From Acidobacteria bacterium UBA823 (lineage in GTDB: Bacteria > Acidobacteriota > Vicinamibacteria > Vicinamibacterales > UBA823), in assembly GCA_002296225.1 (NCBI GenBank), contig DBHR01000021.1, positions 1-51,435 of the forward strand: a stretch of 51,435 bases of DNA. The letters are read 5' to 3'. Below the pieces are notes generated by a model, which did not search any database, was not told the DNA's origin, and saw only the letters and a program-made list of their open reading frames with translations. Position 1 is the first letter of the stretch. Each line of letters begins with the position of its first letter. The position numbers were made by a program, and so were the translations under genes. This document shows positions 8,431 through 17,443 of this stretch, piece after piece.

Positions 8431-8891
8431 TACCGGCCTACCTGTTTGGCGTATTCCGCCTCGAGCACGTCCGCGGTGTGCAGGTCAAAGGCTTCAGCCG
8501 TACGCTTGAAGCGTCCTCGGAACTCGGTATGGCACCGGTAACAGACAGTCACGTCTCCGAGCCGGTGATAAACCGCGAGATCGATGAAGACCGCCACAGC
8601 GAGTACGCCGTAAGCAACAAGATCCATCCCGTACCCGTAGAACACCGCGCTGATGGTGGCACCCACAACAACGACCGCAAGCCCGACCTTCGGGTCAAAG
8701 TCCTTGCGAATATAGAAGTCCTGACCAGCGCAGACGGGACAGGTGTCCACCGATGCGTCCTCAGCGACCGCGGGAGTTATCGTCAGGACGATCAGGCGCT
8801 GGCAGTTTCCGCAGGAAATTTCAGCGGGGGCTTTGGCCGCCCGGACGGGCAATGCCGCGGCGCAGCCTGCACATTTGACGGTGATTTCCAT
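8430..8891 (-). CDS. Zinc-ribbon membrane protein of unknown function
   Basis: About 153 residues. Three Cys pairs suggest metal binding: CAGC and CGNC near the start, CPVC at 51-54, and CYRC at 117-120. Between the last two lie two hydrophobic segments (VGLAVVVVGATISAVF and VAYGVLAVAVFIDLAVY). The layout ribbon, two membrane helices, CxxC resembles conserved zinc-ribbon proteins whose role I do not know. The ATG at 8891 starts 11 nt after the stop of the membrane protein gene, so the two are cotranscribed. A longer open frame upstream of this ATG overlaps that gene out of frame and is not coding. Confidence 0.7.
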   Translation of the reverse strand: MEITVKCAGCAAALPVRAAKAPAEISCGNCQRLIVLTITPAVAEDASVDTCPVCAGQDFYIRKDFDPKVGLAVVVVGATISAVFYGYGMDLVAYGVLAVAVFIDLAVYHRLGDVTVCYRCHTEFRGRFKRTAEAFDLHTADVLEAEYAKQVGR

Positions 8892-8902
8892 TCGAGGCAG
8901 CG

Positions 8903-9712
8903 TCAGACTGGGATTGAGGTAGAGAGATGCAGATACTTGGCCAGGAGTTCGCCCACGATCACGGTGAAGACATCCACGTAGAGAATACCTGTGGCCGACT
9001 GCGTCGAGCGTATCTTCGCAGTTTCCCACGTGAGGTACGACAGCACACTCGGCCCGAGTAGACCGAACAGTATGCGCTGCCAGAAGAACACCCCGGCACT
9101 CGACAGCACGTAGTGCTGAAAGTTCGGACCGACGCCTGGCTCCCAGCCCGCAATCGCAATCCAGACAACCGCAATAGTCACCACGATCCGTACGATGATG
9201 GAACCGATGTGAAATTTCACGATCGATTGCAAGAGCGACACATCCATCGACGGTAGTACTAAATACCAGTGTCCGAGAATCATCGCTGTGAACGACCCAC
9301 CTAGAAGCGCCGCTGATGAAAGGAAGCTGGCGATAGCAAGCGTGGTAGAAGCTACGGCCAGCGACGAACCAACCGCGGCGCCCTGCGCGATGAGCGTCAC
9401 GGCACCGGCGATCAAACCGACCCACAGCAACACTGGCCGAAGGGCGGCCAGCACGCGGCCGATGGTCGCCCAGTAGATGAGCAACGTGCCGGTCACTACG
9501 GCTAGCGCCAAGAGCACAGTGCTCGACGCAACGCCACCCAGCACCGTCACCTCCGGACGAAACACCCACCCAATGATGAGCAGCACGGCCGCACATCCGG
9601 CATTGAAGCGGAAGAACTTCACGCCGGCGGTGCGCGACACTAACGGCAGAGTCCACGCGATGCCGATGCCGAAATGCGTTAGAAACAGGAAGAGGATGGC
9701 GGACAGCGACAT
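8903..9712 (-). CDS. Polytopic membrane protein of unknown function
   Basis: 269 residues with about eight predicted membrane helices and short loops. No family is recognised. Histidines in or next to the helices stand out: LTHFGIGIAW in helix 1, GHWYLVLP after helix 5, KFHIGSI in helix 6 and FQHYVL before helix 7. This spacing could serve heme b or metal binding, but that is only inference. ATG at 9712. It is followed 11 nt later by the zinc-ribbon gene and preceded by the superoxide dismutase gene after a strong hairpin. Confidence 0.7.
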   Translation of the reverse strand: MSLSAILFLFLTHFGIGIAWTLPLVSRTAGVKFFRFNAGCAAVLLIIGWVFRPEVTVLGGVASSTVLLALAVVTGTLLIYWATIGRVLAALRPVLLWVGLIAGAVTLIAQGAAVGSSLAVASTTLAIASFLSSAALLGGSFTAMILGHWYLVLPSMDVSLLQSIVKFHIGSIIVRIVVTIAVVWIAIAGWEPGVGPNFQHYVLSSAGVFFWQRILFGLLGPSVLSYLTWETAKIRSTQSATGILYVDVFTVIVGELLAKYLHLSTSIPV

Positions 9713-9731
9713 AGGTGCGGCGCTCGGCCTG

Positions 9732-9780
9732 CCGCGACCGGTCGCGGTGTACCGAAGGGAGCCGGTAGCGGCCGGCTCCC
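9732..9780. terminator. Strong hairpins downstream of the superoxide dismutase gene
   Basis: GGGAGCCGG (9757-9765) pairs perfectly with CCGGCTCCC (9772-9780) around a 6-nt loop. It is followed in the minus direction by the 16-bp perfect palindrome CCGCGACCGGTCGCGG (9732-9747). The pair lies between sod and the membrane protein gene. No T-run is seen, so termination is likely but not certain. Confidence 0.45.
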
Positions 9781-9796
9781 GTGAAGCTGGACGGGG

Positions 9797-10396
9797 CTAG
9801 CCGAGCCGGTTGTTCACTTCCGTCCAGTTGACGACGTTCCACCACGCGCTGATGTAGTCTGGTCGCCGGTTTTGGTACTTTAGATAGTAGGCGTGCTCCC
9901 ACACGTCAAGGCCGAGAATTGCACGCTTGCCGTCCATTAGGGGATTGTCTTGGTTCGGTGTGCTCACAACCGATAGGGCGTCACCGTCGACGACGATCCA
10001 CGCCCAGCCGCTCCCAAACCGACCCATCGCCGCCTTGGCGAACTGCTCCTTCAGGCTGTCGAAGCTACCGAATGAAGCCGCGATCAAGTCGGCAACCTTC
10101 TCCGTCGGTGCACCTCCTCCGTTAGGCCCCATAACCTGCCAGAACATCGTATGGTTCCAGTGACCGCCACCGTTGTTGCGAATCGCCGTGCGAACGTCCT
10201 CTGGTACAGTGGCAAGGTTGCCCAAAAGATCGTCAAGACTCTTCGATTGCAGCTCCGAATGTTTCTCGAGCGCAGCATTGAGGTTCTTGACATAAGCGGC
10301 ATGATGCTTGTCATGGTGAATCTGCATCGTCTGCTCGTCCACGTGGGGCTCCAACGCGTTGTACGCGTACGGCAGCGGCGGCAATTCATGAGCCAT
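9797..10396 (-). CDS. sodA: Superoxide dismutase (Fe/Mn family)
   Basis: 199 residues, the normal family length. It converts superoxide to oxygen and hydrogen peroxide. Metal ligands are visible in QIHHDKHHAAYV, NHTMFW and DVWEHAYY, and GGGHWNHTMFW and QDNPLMDGK are conserved. The QDNP segment leans towards manganese use, but metal preference cannot be fixed from sequence. There is no signal peptide, so it is cytosolic. The start ATG at 10396 has a clear ribosome binding site, AAGGAG about 8 nt upstream, one of the strongest in the window. Confidence 0.96.
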   Translation of the reverse strand: MAHELPPLPYAYNALEPHVDEQTMQIHHDKHHAAYVKNLNAALEKHSELQSKSLDDLLGNLATVPEDVRTAIRNNGGGHWNHTMFWQVMGPNGGGAPTEKVADLIAASFGSFDSLKEQFAKAAMGRFGSGWAWIVVDGDALSVVSTPNQDNPLMDGKRAILGLDVWEHAYYLKYQNRRPDYISAWWNVVNWTEVNNRLG

Positions 10397-10472
10397 TGGA
10401 CATTCTCCTTCGTACGATCCAGCGATCCGACCACGCACCCGCACGACCGAAGCAGATCGAGAATCCGCAAGT

Positions 10473-11603
10473 CTACTGGATCGAGAGCATCCGGTCGAGA
10501 GCAACCCGTGTCCACCGCTTCTGGTCGTCTGGTACCACGACCTGGTTGTGGACCTCGCCGTCGAGCAGGGATTCGAGTATCCAGCAGAGATGGTTCGGCG
10601 ACACACGGAACATCGTCGAACACAGGCATCCGAGTCCATCAAGCGTCAACACCAATCGATCGGGTGCCACCTGCGCCGCGAGCCGATTCACCAAGTGGAT
10701 TTCGGTTCCCACCGCCCAGACCGAACCTACGGCGCTCTCCCGAATCTGCCGAATGATCGCTTCGGTCGAGCCACTTGCATCAGCCGCCTGCACCACGTCC
10801 CACGTGCACTCCGGATGAACGATCACGCGCACCTCGGGTTCGGTCCGACGTAGCTGCTCGATCTGTGTCACCGAAAATCTGGTGTGGACGGAGCAATGGC
10901 CCTTCCACAGGATCAGTTTCGCACCCATCACTTCGTCGAGCCGCAATCCGCCCATCGGCTGGTGCGGATCCCAAACAACCATCGCGTCCAGCGGAACACC
11001 CATCCCATACGCGGTGTTCCGACCCAAGTGCTGGTCGGGAAGAAAGAGAATGCGCTCGCCGCGTGCCCAAGCCCAGCGCAGTGTCGCGGCGGCATTGCTC
11101 GAAGTGCAGACGACACCACCTTCACGACCGCAAAAGGCCTTGATGCCCGCAGCTGAATTCATATACGTCACGGGCACCACGTCGGTAACGCCAAGCTCCT
11201 CAAGCTCGCGCCAACAGGTCTCGAGCTCGTCAGGTGCTGCCATGTCGGCCATCGAACAACCAGCGGCGAGGTCTGGCAGAATCACCTTTTGATGAGGAGC
11301 GCTGAGCACATCCGCGCTCTCGGCCATGAAGTGCACGCCGCAGAAAACAATAAACTCAGCGGTGGAACGTTCTGCCGCGGCCTTAGCCAGCTTAAAAGAG
11401 TCACCGCTACAGTCGGCGAATTTGAAGACCTCGTCACGTTGATAATGATGCCCGAGAATCACCAACCGTTCCCCAAGAGCCGCTTGGGCCGCCGAAATGC
11501 GACCGTCCAACTCGTCAGCGGATACACCCAAATAACACTCCGGGAGCGGTTGGGACTCACCGACCCGGTGCCGTTCGTCCTTGCTCAGGACTGCCAGTTC
11601 CAT
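10473..11603 (-). CDS. nadA: Quinolinate synthase NadA
   Basis: 376 residues. It condenses iminoaspartate with dihydroxyacetone phosphate to quinolinate for NAD synthesis and carries a [4Fe-4S] cluster with an open coordination site. Motifs are VILGHHYQRDEV, FCGVHFMAESA, VTYMNSAA, the VVCTSSNA cysteine, VHPECTWDVV and the C-terminal DGLGCLCSTM. The candidate ligand cysteines are all present. ATG at 11603. nadB and nadC are not in the window. A palindromic site and a TATACA -10 element lie just upstream. Confidence 0.96.
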   Translation of the reverse strand: MELAVLSKDERHRVGESQPLPECYLGVSADELDGRISAAQAALGERLVILGHHYQRDEVFKFADCSGDSFKLAKAAAERSTAEFIVFCGVHFMAESADVLSAPHQKVILPDLAAGCSMADMAAPDELETCWRELEELGVTDVVPVTYMNSAAGIKAFCGREGGVVCTSSNAAATLRWAWARGERILFLPDQHLGRNTAYGMGVPLDAMVVWDPHQPMGGLRLDEVMGAKLILWKGHCSVHTRFSVTQIEQLRRTEPEVRVIVHPECTWDVVQAADASGSTEAIIRQIRESAVGSVWAVGTEIHLVNRLAAQVAPDRLVLTLDGLGCLCSTMFRVSPNHLCWILESLLDGEVHNQVVVPDDQKRWTRVALDRMLSIQ

Positions 11604-11637
11604 GGATGCACCCCTACCGTCTTATCACGCCGACCCT

Positions 11638-11665
11638 TGTATAGATTGTGAAATTTTTCTCAATC
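11638..11665 (-). promoter_or_regulatory. Candidate nadA promoter -10 with palindromic operator
   Basis: The 22-bp near-palindrome at 11644-11665 has half-sites GATTGTGAAAT and TTTTCTCAATC, and 9 of 11 positions are symmetric. It abuts TATACA on the minus strand (11643-11638), a plausible -10 element about 35 nt before nadA. This geometry fits a transcription factor site controlling nadA. The regulator is not known. Confidence 0.4.
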
Positions 11666-11770
11666 TCAGGGCGAGAAAACGGCCAGACTCCCCGCCCAAT
11701 ACGACCGTCGGATGGAGCCTAGCTCTGTACCGGATACTAGCACACCGGACGCGACGCGCACGCCGCAGCA

Positions 11771-12871
11771 TCAAACTGGGACAGACAGGACATTGTAGAG
11801 CGTGTCACGCTCGATCGGCCGCCGGCCAGCAGCGCGGATGAGGCGGCCAATTTCGTTCGTCGTCATCCCTTCAGGAGTGCGCGCGCCAGCCATATGGTAG
11901 ATGCGCTCCTCGTGCACGGTGCCATCAAGGTCGTCGGCCCCGAACCAGAGGGCCGCCTGTGCCACATCAACACCGGTGGCGATCCAAAACGCCTTGATGT
12001 GCGGGATATTGTCGAGCAGCAACCGCGCGACAGCGTGCACGCGTAGCGTGTCGGCGGCCGTCGGCGCCGGCAGTTTACGCATCTGGTTATTGTCGGGATG
12101 GAACGCCAGTGGGATGAACGCTTGAAACCCTCCCGTATCGTCTTGCAAATCACGAGCGCGTAGCATGTGGTCCAAGCGCTCGGCTGGGGTCTCGATATGC
12201 CCGTACAGCATGGTGACGTTCGACCGCATCCCCAGCCTGTGCACCGTCCGATGAATCGCCAGGTAGCGCTCGGTCCCGCATTTATCGTGGCTGATCTTTC
12301 GCCGCACCCGTTCGGCAAAAATTTCGGCTCCGCCGCCGGGTAAGGAGTCGAGCCCGGCGTCCCTCAGCTCAAGCAAGACCTGCTTATCTGACATGCCATA
12401 GAGATCGGCAAAAAACGCAATCTCCACCGCAGTAAAACATTTAAGATGCACGTCGGGACGGATGCGCTTGAAGCCCTGCAGCAACTCCAGATAGTAACTG
12501 AACGGCAGATCGGGGTGTAGCCCGTTGACAACGTGGATCTCCGTGACCGACTGATCTTGTCGCTGACGGAGCTTGTCCCATACCTGCTCTAAAGACATCG
12601 TGTACGCACCCGGATCACCAGGCTTCAGTCGAGCGAAGGCACAGAACAAACAGCTCGCCACACAAACGTTCGTGGCTTCAATCCGAATATTGTGATTGAA
12701 GAACGTATCCCCCGCATGCCGGCGTTCCCGCTCGCGATTGGCCAACCAGCCCACGGCCAGCAAATCCGGCGCTTCAAACAAACGGATGCCGTCGTCGAAG
12801 CTCAGCCGCTCGCCGGCGTCTAACCGATCGGCAACATCCAAGAGGCGGCACGCCTTAAGTCGAGCTCGCAT
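11771..12871 (-). CDS. mqnE: Aminofutalosine synthase MqnE (radical SAM)
   Basis: 366-residue radical SAM enzyme of the futalosine menaquinone pathway that joins carboxyvinyloxybenzoate to an adenosyl unit to give aminofutalosine. The CxxxCxxC cluster is visible as CVASCLFCAF, preceded by IEATNVC. IHVVNGLHP and LPGGGAEIFAERV follow, and the C-terminal GADDLDGTVHEERI is an MqnE rather than MqnC marker. ATG at 12871, no clear ribosome binding site. mqnD lies at 18594-19421; mqnA, mqnB and mqnC are not in the window. Confidence 0.93.
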   Translation of the reverse strand: MRARLKACRLLDVADRLDAGERLSFDDGIRLFEAPDLLAVGWLANRERERRHAGDTFFNHNIRIEATNVCVASCLFCAFARLKPGDPGAYTMSLEQVWDKLRQRQDQSVTEIHVVNGLHPDLPFSYYLELLQGFKRIRPDVHLKCFTAVEIAFFADLYGMSDKQVLLELRDAGLDSLPGGGAEIFAERVRRKISHDKCGTERYLAIHRTVHRLGMRSNVTMLYGHIETPAERLDHMLRARDLQDDTGGFQAFIPLAFHPDNNQMRKLPAPTAADTLRVHAVARLLLDNIPHIKAFWIATGVDVAQAALWFGADDLDGTVHEERIYHMAGARTPEGMTTNEIGRLIRAAGRRPIERDTLYNVLSVPV

Positions 12872-12965
12872 AAATCAAACAGAAAGCATGTTGAAAACAC
12901 GCCGGGGCAACAATATTAATCGGGTTGCGACCTCAGCTCGCCAACGGATTGTAATTTTGCCATGC

Positions 12966-12971
12966 TATACT
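12966..12971 (+). promoter_or_regulatory. Candidate -10 element for the cobalamin operon
   Basis: TATACT at 12966-12971 lies about 20 nt before the first conserved riboswitch stem, the right place for the start of the leader. No good -35 hexamer is seen at 16-18 nt. Confidence 0.35.
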
Positions 12972-12984
12972 CGGCCGCACAACC

Positions 12985-13165
12985 GACGCTTCCCGGTGGC
13001 CATGCGAAGTGGGTGGGAGTCCCACACGGTGCCGCCACTGTAAGCGGGGAGCGAAGTGGCTTCCGCGCTCCGAATTTTGGAGCCGCCACTGTGCTTGTCA
13101 CGAGCATGGGAAGGTGTCGTCACTTCGTGTTGATCCGCAAGTCAGGATACCTGGCCTCCGGGCTC
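12985..13165 (+). ncRNA. Cobalamin (B12) riboswitch
   Basis: The conserved blocks of the adenosylcobalamin aptamer appear in order: GGGAGTCCCACACGGTGCC, the B12 box GCCGCCACTGTAAGCGG (from 13031), GCCACTGTG, CATGGGAAGGTGTCG, and AGTCAGGATACCTGGCC. A closing P1 stem is visible: CCCGGTGGCC (12992-13001) pairs with GGCCTCCGGG (13153-13162) with one mismatch. The leader runs into btuB about 70 nt later. High B12 should reduce expression of the uptake operon; the switching stem between aptamer and start codon was not resolved. Confidence 0.93.
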
Positions 13166-13235
13166 GTCCTCTTCTGCACGCTCCGGCTCATCGCCGCGGG
13201 CGGGTTCGGCGCGCGATCACGCCGAAGGGAGTTCG

Positions 13236-15500
13236 ATGTCCTATCCGTCTCATCTCTTGCGTTCTACGCTTGTCCTACTTGCTGCTCTATTCTTGCCAGG
13301 AGCGGCCCTCGGCGCTGAACTCTCTGGCACTGTCGTCGATCCGATCGGTTGGCCGGTTCCGCACGCCAGCGTGTTGCTATCGCGAGCGGGAGCGGTAACG
13401 GCCACCACCAAGACCGACGCTGTAGGTCATTTCGATTTTACCAAACTCGAAACCGGGCAGTACGAGCTGCGCGTGGCGGTGCCAGGCTTTCGCAGTGCCG
13501 TCGCTCGTGTCGAGGTTGAAACCGACGAAGCGCGACACGTGACCATTTTGTTGCACGTCAGCGCCATCGCCGAATCGGTGGTCGTATCCGCGGCGCATGT
13601 TGACCGTCCGCTGTCGCGCACGCCAGACAGCGTAACTGTGATCGACGCAGACGACTTACGAGTCCGGCAGATCGAGACGGTCTCCGATGTCCTACGTTTG
13701 GTCCCCGGGCTCACGGTCACGCAAGGCGGGGGCCGGGGTAGCGTCGCGTCGTTGTTTCCCCGCGGCGGAGAGTCCAACTTTACACTGGTGATGATCGACG
13801 GCGTGCGCGTCAACACCTTTGGCGGCGGCTTCGACTTCGCTCATCTGCCGGTCGCCAACATCGAGCGGATCGAGGTTGTCCGTGGGGCGCAGAGCGCCTT
13901 ATACGGATCCGACGCCATCGGCACCGTCGTGCAAATCATCACGTACCGCAGCGGACCTCCTCGCACGTCTGGACTCGTAGAAGGAGGTGGCTTTGGCACG
14001 ACCCGTGCTGCCGGGTCTGTTACGGGATCGCAAGGCCCGTGGAGCTGGAGTGCCGCTGGCGAGCGGCTCGCTACGGACGGGTTCACCGGCGTGGCACCCT
14101 CCATCGGTGAACGCGTGACGAACGACGATTACCAACGAAACGATGCCTCGTTTTCCTTCGGATGGGACGGTGGGCGCAATATCCTGATCAGGGGCTTTGG
14201 CCGCCTGAGCTCATTCGAACGGGGGTTCCCCGGACCGTTCGGGAGCGACCCGCTCGGCAACGTGGCGGCGATCGACACGGTATCGCGCGGGAAGAACGAC
14301 GTTCGGCTGTTTTCGTTCAACGCCGCGTTCCCATGGAACGCTCGCATCACACAGCATCTCCAGGTCTCTTTGAGCGACCTCGATGGCACCTTCACGAGTC
14401 CCTTCGGAACTTCTGAATCCGAGTCGCGGCGCGTGACGGTACGTGGCCAGGCTGACGTCGTTATCTGGTCCAACCTGGGCCTCTCCATTGGCAGTGAGTT
14501 GCACCGCGAGGGGGCAGAGAGTACTTTCATCACTGGTCCGGATGCCGGCCGTGTGCCAGTCGAGCGTCGGGTGGCGGGCGCATTCGGCGAAATGCGCTAC
14601 GAAGCGGGTGACCGACTCTACGTGACAGCAGGAGTAAGAGTCGAGCAAATCCGCCGCGACGCCTTACTGCCTGACCCGAACGCGTTCGCACCCAGGCCGA
14701 CCTTCGCCGCCGAGTCCTTCGTATCGGCGAACCCCAAGCTCTCAGTCGCATACTTTCTCAAACCCGATACACAGCGGGAGCGGCACTGGACTCGGCTGCA
14801 TGGCAGCGTGGGCACCGGGATCCGACCGCCAGACGCGTTCGAGATTGCCTTCACCGACAATCCGTCGCTGAAACCCGAGCGTAACCGCAGCGTGGACGTC
14901 GGCATCGAACAGACCTTCGGCGGCGGCGCCCTCGTCATCGACGCGACGGGATTCTTTAATCGCTACGACGACCTAATCGTCGCGGTCGGCCAATCGCTTC
15001 GAGACGCGAGCCAGTTCAGAACGGACAACATCTCGAATGCCCGTGCACGCGGTCTCGAACTCGCGGCCTCTGCACGCACACCGTGGGGCCTGGAGGCCGC
15101 AGTGACCTATACTTGGCTCGACACCGAAATCCTCGCAGTCGACCGGCTCTCGGACGAAGCACCAACTCCCTTCCAGGTCGGAGAGGCATTGCTGCGGCGA
15201 CCGCGCCATCAAGGCGCGCTCGATCTCGTCTACCAGCAGGGGTCCGTAACAGCTTTCGGCCAGTTTATTACCAGAGGGCAGAGCCTTGATGTCGAGCCGT
15301 CGTTTGGCGCTTTCGGCGGCCTGTTCACGAACTCTGGCTACGGCGTCGTCAACCTCGGTGGCACGTTTACCGTAAGGAAAGGGCTCGACCTCTTTGCACG
15401 CATCACGAACCTGCTCGACCGACCGTACGAGGAGGCGTTTGGATTCCCTGCGCTCGGGCGCAGTGCGCTCATTGGAATGCGAGTTGCTACAGGCCGCTAA
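13236..15500 (+). CDS. btuB: TonB-dependent cobalamin receptor, BtuB-like
   Basis: 754-residue outer membrane receptor. Signal peptide at residues 1-27 (LVLLAALFLPGAALGAE), a carboxypeptidase-regulatory-like beta domain at about 28-112, plug domain at about 118-230 with the TonB-box region before it, and a beta barrel ending LLDRPYEEAFGFPALGR, close to BtuB ends. Substrate assignment rests on the B12 riboswitch upstream and the BtuCDF genes downstream. The extra N-terminal domain is absent from proteobacterial BtuB but common in receptors of Acidobacteriota and Bacteroidota. ATG at 13236 has AAGGGAG 5-6 nt upstream. Confidence 0.93.
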   Translation: MSYPSHLLRSTLVLLAALFLPGAALGAELSGTVVDPIGWPVPHASVLLSRAGAVTATTKTDAVGHFDFTKLETGQYELRVAVPGFRSAVARVEVETDEARHVTILLHVSAIAESVVVSAAHVDRPLSRTPDSVTVIDADDLRVRQIETVSDVLRLVPGLTVTQGGGRGSVASLFPRGGESNFTLVMIDGVRVNTFGGGFDFAHLPVANIERIEVVRGAQSALYGSDAIGTVVQIITYRSGPPRTSGLVEGGGFGTTRAAGSVTGSQGPWSWSAAGERLATDGFTGVAPSIGERVTNDDYQRNDASFSFGWDGGRNILIRGFGRLSSFERGFPGPFGSDPLGNVAAIDTVSRGKNDVRLFSFNAAFPWNARITQHLQVSLSDLDGTFTSPFGTSESESRRVTVRGQADVVIWSNLGLSIGSELHREGAESTFITGPDAGRVPVERRVAGAFGEMRYEAGDRLYVTAGVRVEQIRRDALLPDPNAFAPRPTFAAESFVSANPKLSVAYFLKPDTQRERHWTRLHGSVGTGIRPPDAFEIAFTDNPSLKPERNRSVDVGIEQTFGGGALVIDATGFFNRYDDLIVAVGQSLRDASQFRTDNISNARARGLELAASARTPWGLEAAVTYTWLDTEILAVDRLSDEAPTPFQVGEALLRRPRHQGALDLVYQQGSVTAFGQFITRGQSLDVEPSFGAFGGLFTNSGYGVVNLGGTFTVRKGLDLFARITNLLDRPYEEAFGFPALGRSALIGMRVATGR

Positions 15501-16326
15501 CGTCTCGTTCGCCTACAAACGGCATCTCGTCTTGCGCGAGGTCTCGTTCGACCTCGCACCGGGGGGGGTGCTGGGGATCCTAGGACCGAACGGATCCGGT
15601 AAAACGACGCTCCTGCGCCTGCTCGGCGGCTTGCTGCGTCCAACGGCGGGACGAATCGCGCTCGATGGTTGTGATCTCGGCAATATTGCTAAAGCCACTC
15701 TGGCACAACGGATGGCGATGGTGCCGCAGGAAACTCACCTGGCGTTTGACTACTCGGTTCTCGAGATTGCCTTAATGGGACGCTACCCCCATCTCCGGTC
15801 GTTCGAGGTCGAAGGGCCTGAAGACATCGAGTTGGCCCGTGCCGCACTCGCCGAGACCGACACCGCTATGCTCGAGCAGCGCGCATTTATGACGCTAAGC
15901 GGAGGCGAAAAACAGCGGGTCGTCATCGCCAGTGCCCTGGCACAGTTCGGGCGACGCGTGGCCGATAGCGGCCACCGCCCAGTCGAGGTGCTCCTTCTCG
16001 ACGAGCCGACCGCATCGCTCGATCTCGGCTACCAGTTGGACGTGGCATCGACGTTGCGCCGCTTGAACAGGGACCGGTCCACATCGATGGTGATCTCAAC
16101 CCACGACCTCAACTTCGCCGCCAGCGTGTGTGACCGCGTCGTTCTACTTCGCCAGGGTCGTGTGCTCGCTGCCGGACCGATCCGCGATGTACTCCGCCCC
16201 GATACCGTTAGGGCCCTCTACGACGTGGAAGCTACCGTGGAGCAGCACGCAATGACTGGACACATGACTGTCGTTCCATGGGCCAGGCGTGCCACCACCG
16301 CGCCCAACACACACGAGGAGCGATAA
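15484..16326 (+). CDS. btuD: Cobalamin ABC transporter ATP-binding protein BtuD
   Basis: About 280 residues. ATPase of the B12 importer: Walker A GPNGSGKTT, Q-loop MVPQETH, signature LSGGEKQR, Walker B VLLLDEPTASLD and H-loop STHDLN. The most likely start is TTG at 15484, giving LQAANVSFAY at the N-terminus and overlapping the end of btuB by 17 nt; TTG at 15472 is an alternative. A His-containing C-terminal tail of about 35 residues follows the ATPase domain. It pairs with BtuC and BtuF encoded next. Confidence 0.93.
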   Translation: MLQAANVSFAYKRHLVLREVSFDLAPGGVLGILGPNGSGKTTLLRLLGGLLRPTAGRIALDGCDLGNIAKATLAQRMAMVPQETHLAFDYSVLEIALMGRYPHLRSFEVEGPEDIELARAALAETDTAMLEQRAFMTLSGGEKQRVVIASALAQFGRRVADSGHRPVEVLLLDEPTASLDLGYQLDVASTLRRLNRDRSTSMVISTHDLNFAASVCDRVVLLRQGRVLAAGPIRDVLRPDTVRALYDVEATVEQHAMTGHMTVVPWARRATTAPNTHEER

Positions 16327-16420
16327 CCTGGCCAGCAAGTTGCAGGAAAGAGGCGGGGGACGCCGCGTGGTGATGCGTGCGTCACGACGGCTTCTAGCAT
16401 CCACCGACGAGGAGGCCGTG

Positions 16421-17443
16421 GTGGCGCCAGGAAACCGAAGGTGGAGTCTCCGTCGACGGCTGACGGTCGCGCTCAGCGGATTCGGTGGATTGGCAATCAT
16501 CACGCTCACCGTCGCCCCACTCCTCGGTCCGACGCCGATTGGGTTGGGACGAGTCTTCGATACTTCGATTCCTTTCGCGGACAACGTCGACGCCCAGATT
16601 TTCTTCATCGCGAGGCTGCCCAGAGCGTTGGCGGGTGCCCTAGTCGGCGCGTCGTTGGCCGTCGCGGGTGTCGTGTTTCAGGCCTTACTCCGGAACCCAC
16701 TCGCAACGCCATTCACGTTGGGCGTATCGGCCGGCGCATCGCTCGGTGCGATGCTCGTGATCACCCTCGGGGTGCCCGTGGCTGTGAGCGGAATTCCGGC
16801 AGTGCCAATCGCGAGCCTGCTCGGTTCACTCGGTGCTGCTGGCGTTGTCTATAGCATGGCGACCCTCCGGCATCGCGGATTGTCGACAACGGTGCTTCTG
16901 CTCGCGGGCGTAACGCTTAATTCGTTCTTCTCAGCGATCATCATGTTCGTGCAATATTCGGCTGACTTCACACAGACTTTCCAGACGGTGCGTTGGCTGA
17001 TGGGCAATCTTGATGTGAGCGGATTCCAACCGATCGTCGCCGCCCTGCCTCTGACAGGCGCTGCCTTTGCAATGTTCGCAACGCTTCCCCGCGCGCTCAA
17101 CCTCCTGACTCTAGGCAGCGACAGTGCCGCCGCCAGGGGCGTGGATGTGCTGCGCACTCAGCGCGTGGCATTTTTAAGCGCCTCGCTCGCAACCGGCGCG
17201 GCCGTCTCACTGAGCGGTCCAATCGGATTCATCGGTATCGTGATTCCTCATCTCGTTAGGCTGATCGTCGGTGCCGACCATCGGGTCGTTATGCCGGCCT
17301 CGGCGTGCCTCGGCGCAGCGTTTCTGGTTGGGTGCGACGTCGTCGCACGGACCATCATGGCGCCATTCGAACTCCCGGTCGGCGTTATCACCGCGCTGAC
17401 TGGGGGACCGTTCTTCCTCTGGCTTTTGGTGCGACGGCAATGA
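16421..17443 (+). CDS. btuC: Cobalamin ABC transporter permease BtuC
   Basis: 340-residue FecCD/BtuC-family permease with about ten membrane helices. Family motifs include RLPRALAGALVGASLAVAG, FQALLRNPLATP and SGPIGFIGIVIPHLVRL. The GTG at 16421 is chosen because GGAGG (16411-16415) lies 5 nt upstream and the protein then has normal length; earlier in-frame starts would overlap btuD. The 94-nt gap from btuD contains nothing else. Its stop overlaps the btuF start (ATGA). Confidence 0.93.
   Translation: MAPGNRRWSLRRRLTVALSGFGGLAIITLTVAPLLGPTPIGLGRVFDTSIPFADNVDAQIFFIARLPRALAGALVGASLAVAGVVFQALLRNPLATPFTLGVSAGASLGAMLVITLGVPVAVSGIPAVPIASLLGSLGAAGVVYSMATLRHRGLSTTVLLLAGVTLNSFFSAIIMFVQYSADFTQTFQTVRWLMGNLDVSGFQPIVAALPLTGAAFAMFATLPRALNLLTLGSDSAAARGVDVLRTQRVAFLSASLATGAAVSLSGPIGFIGIVIPHLVRLIVGADHRVVMPASACLGAAFLVGCDVVARTIMAPFELPVGVITALTGGPFFLWLLVRRQ

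Noticed and set aside
8892..9902. Upstream part of a 490-codon minus-strand frame joined to the zinc-ribbon gene
   Set aside because: It reads across the membrane protein gene out of frame and has biased Arg/His/Ser content; the ATG at 8891 is the real start.
16289..16420. Longer btuC starts at 16289 or 16373
   Set aside because: 16289 overlaps btuD; GTG at 16421 has GGAGG at ideal distance and gives the usual length.
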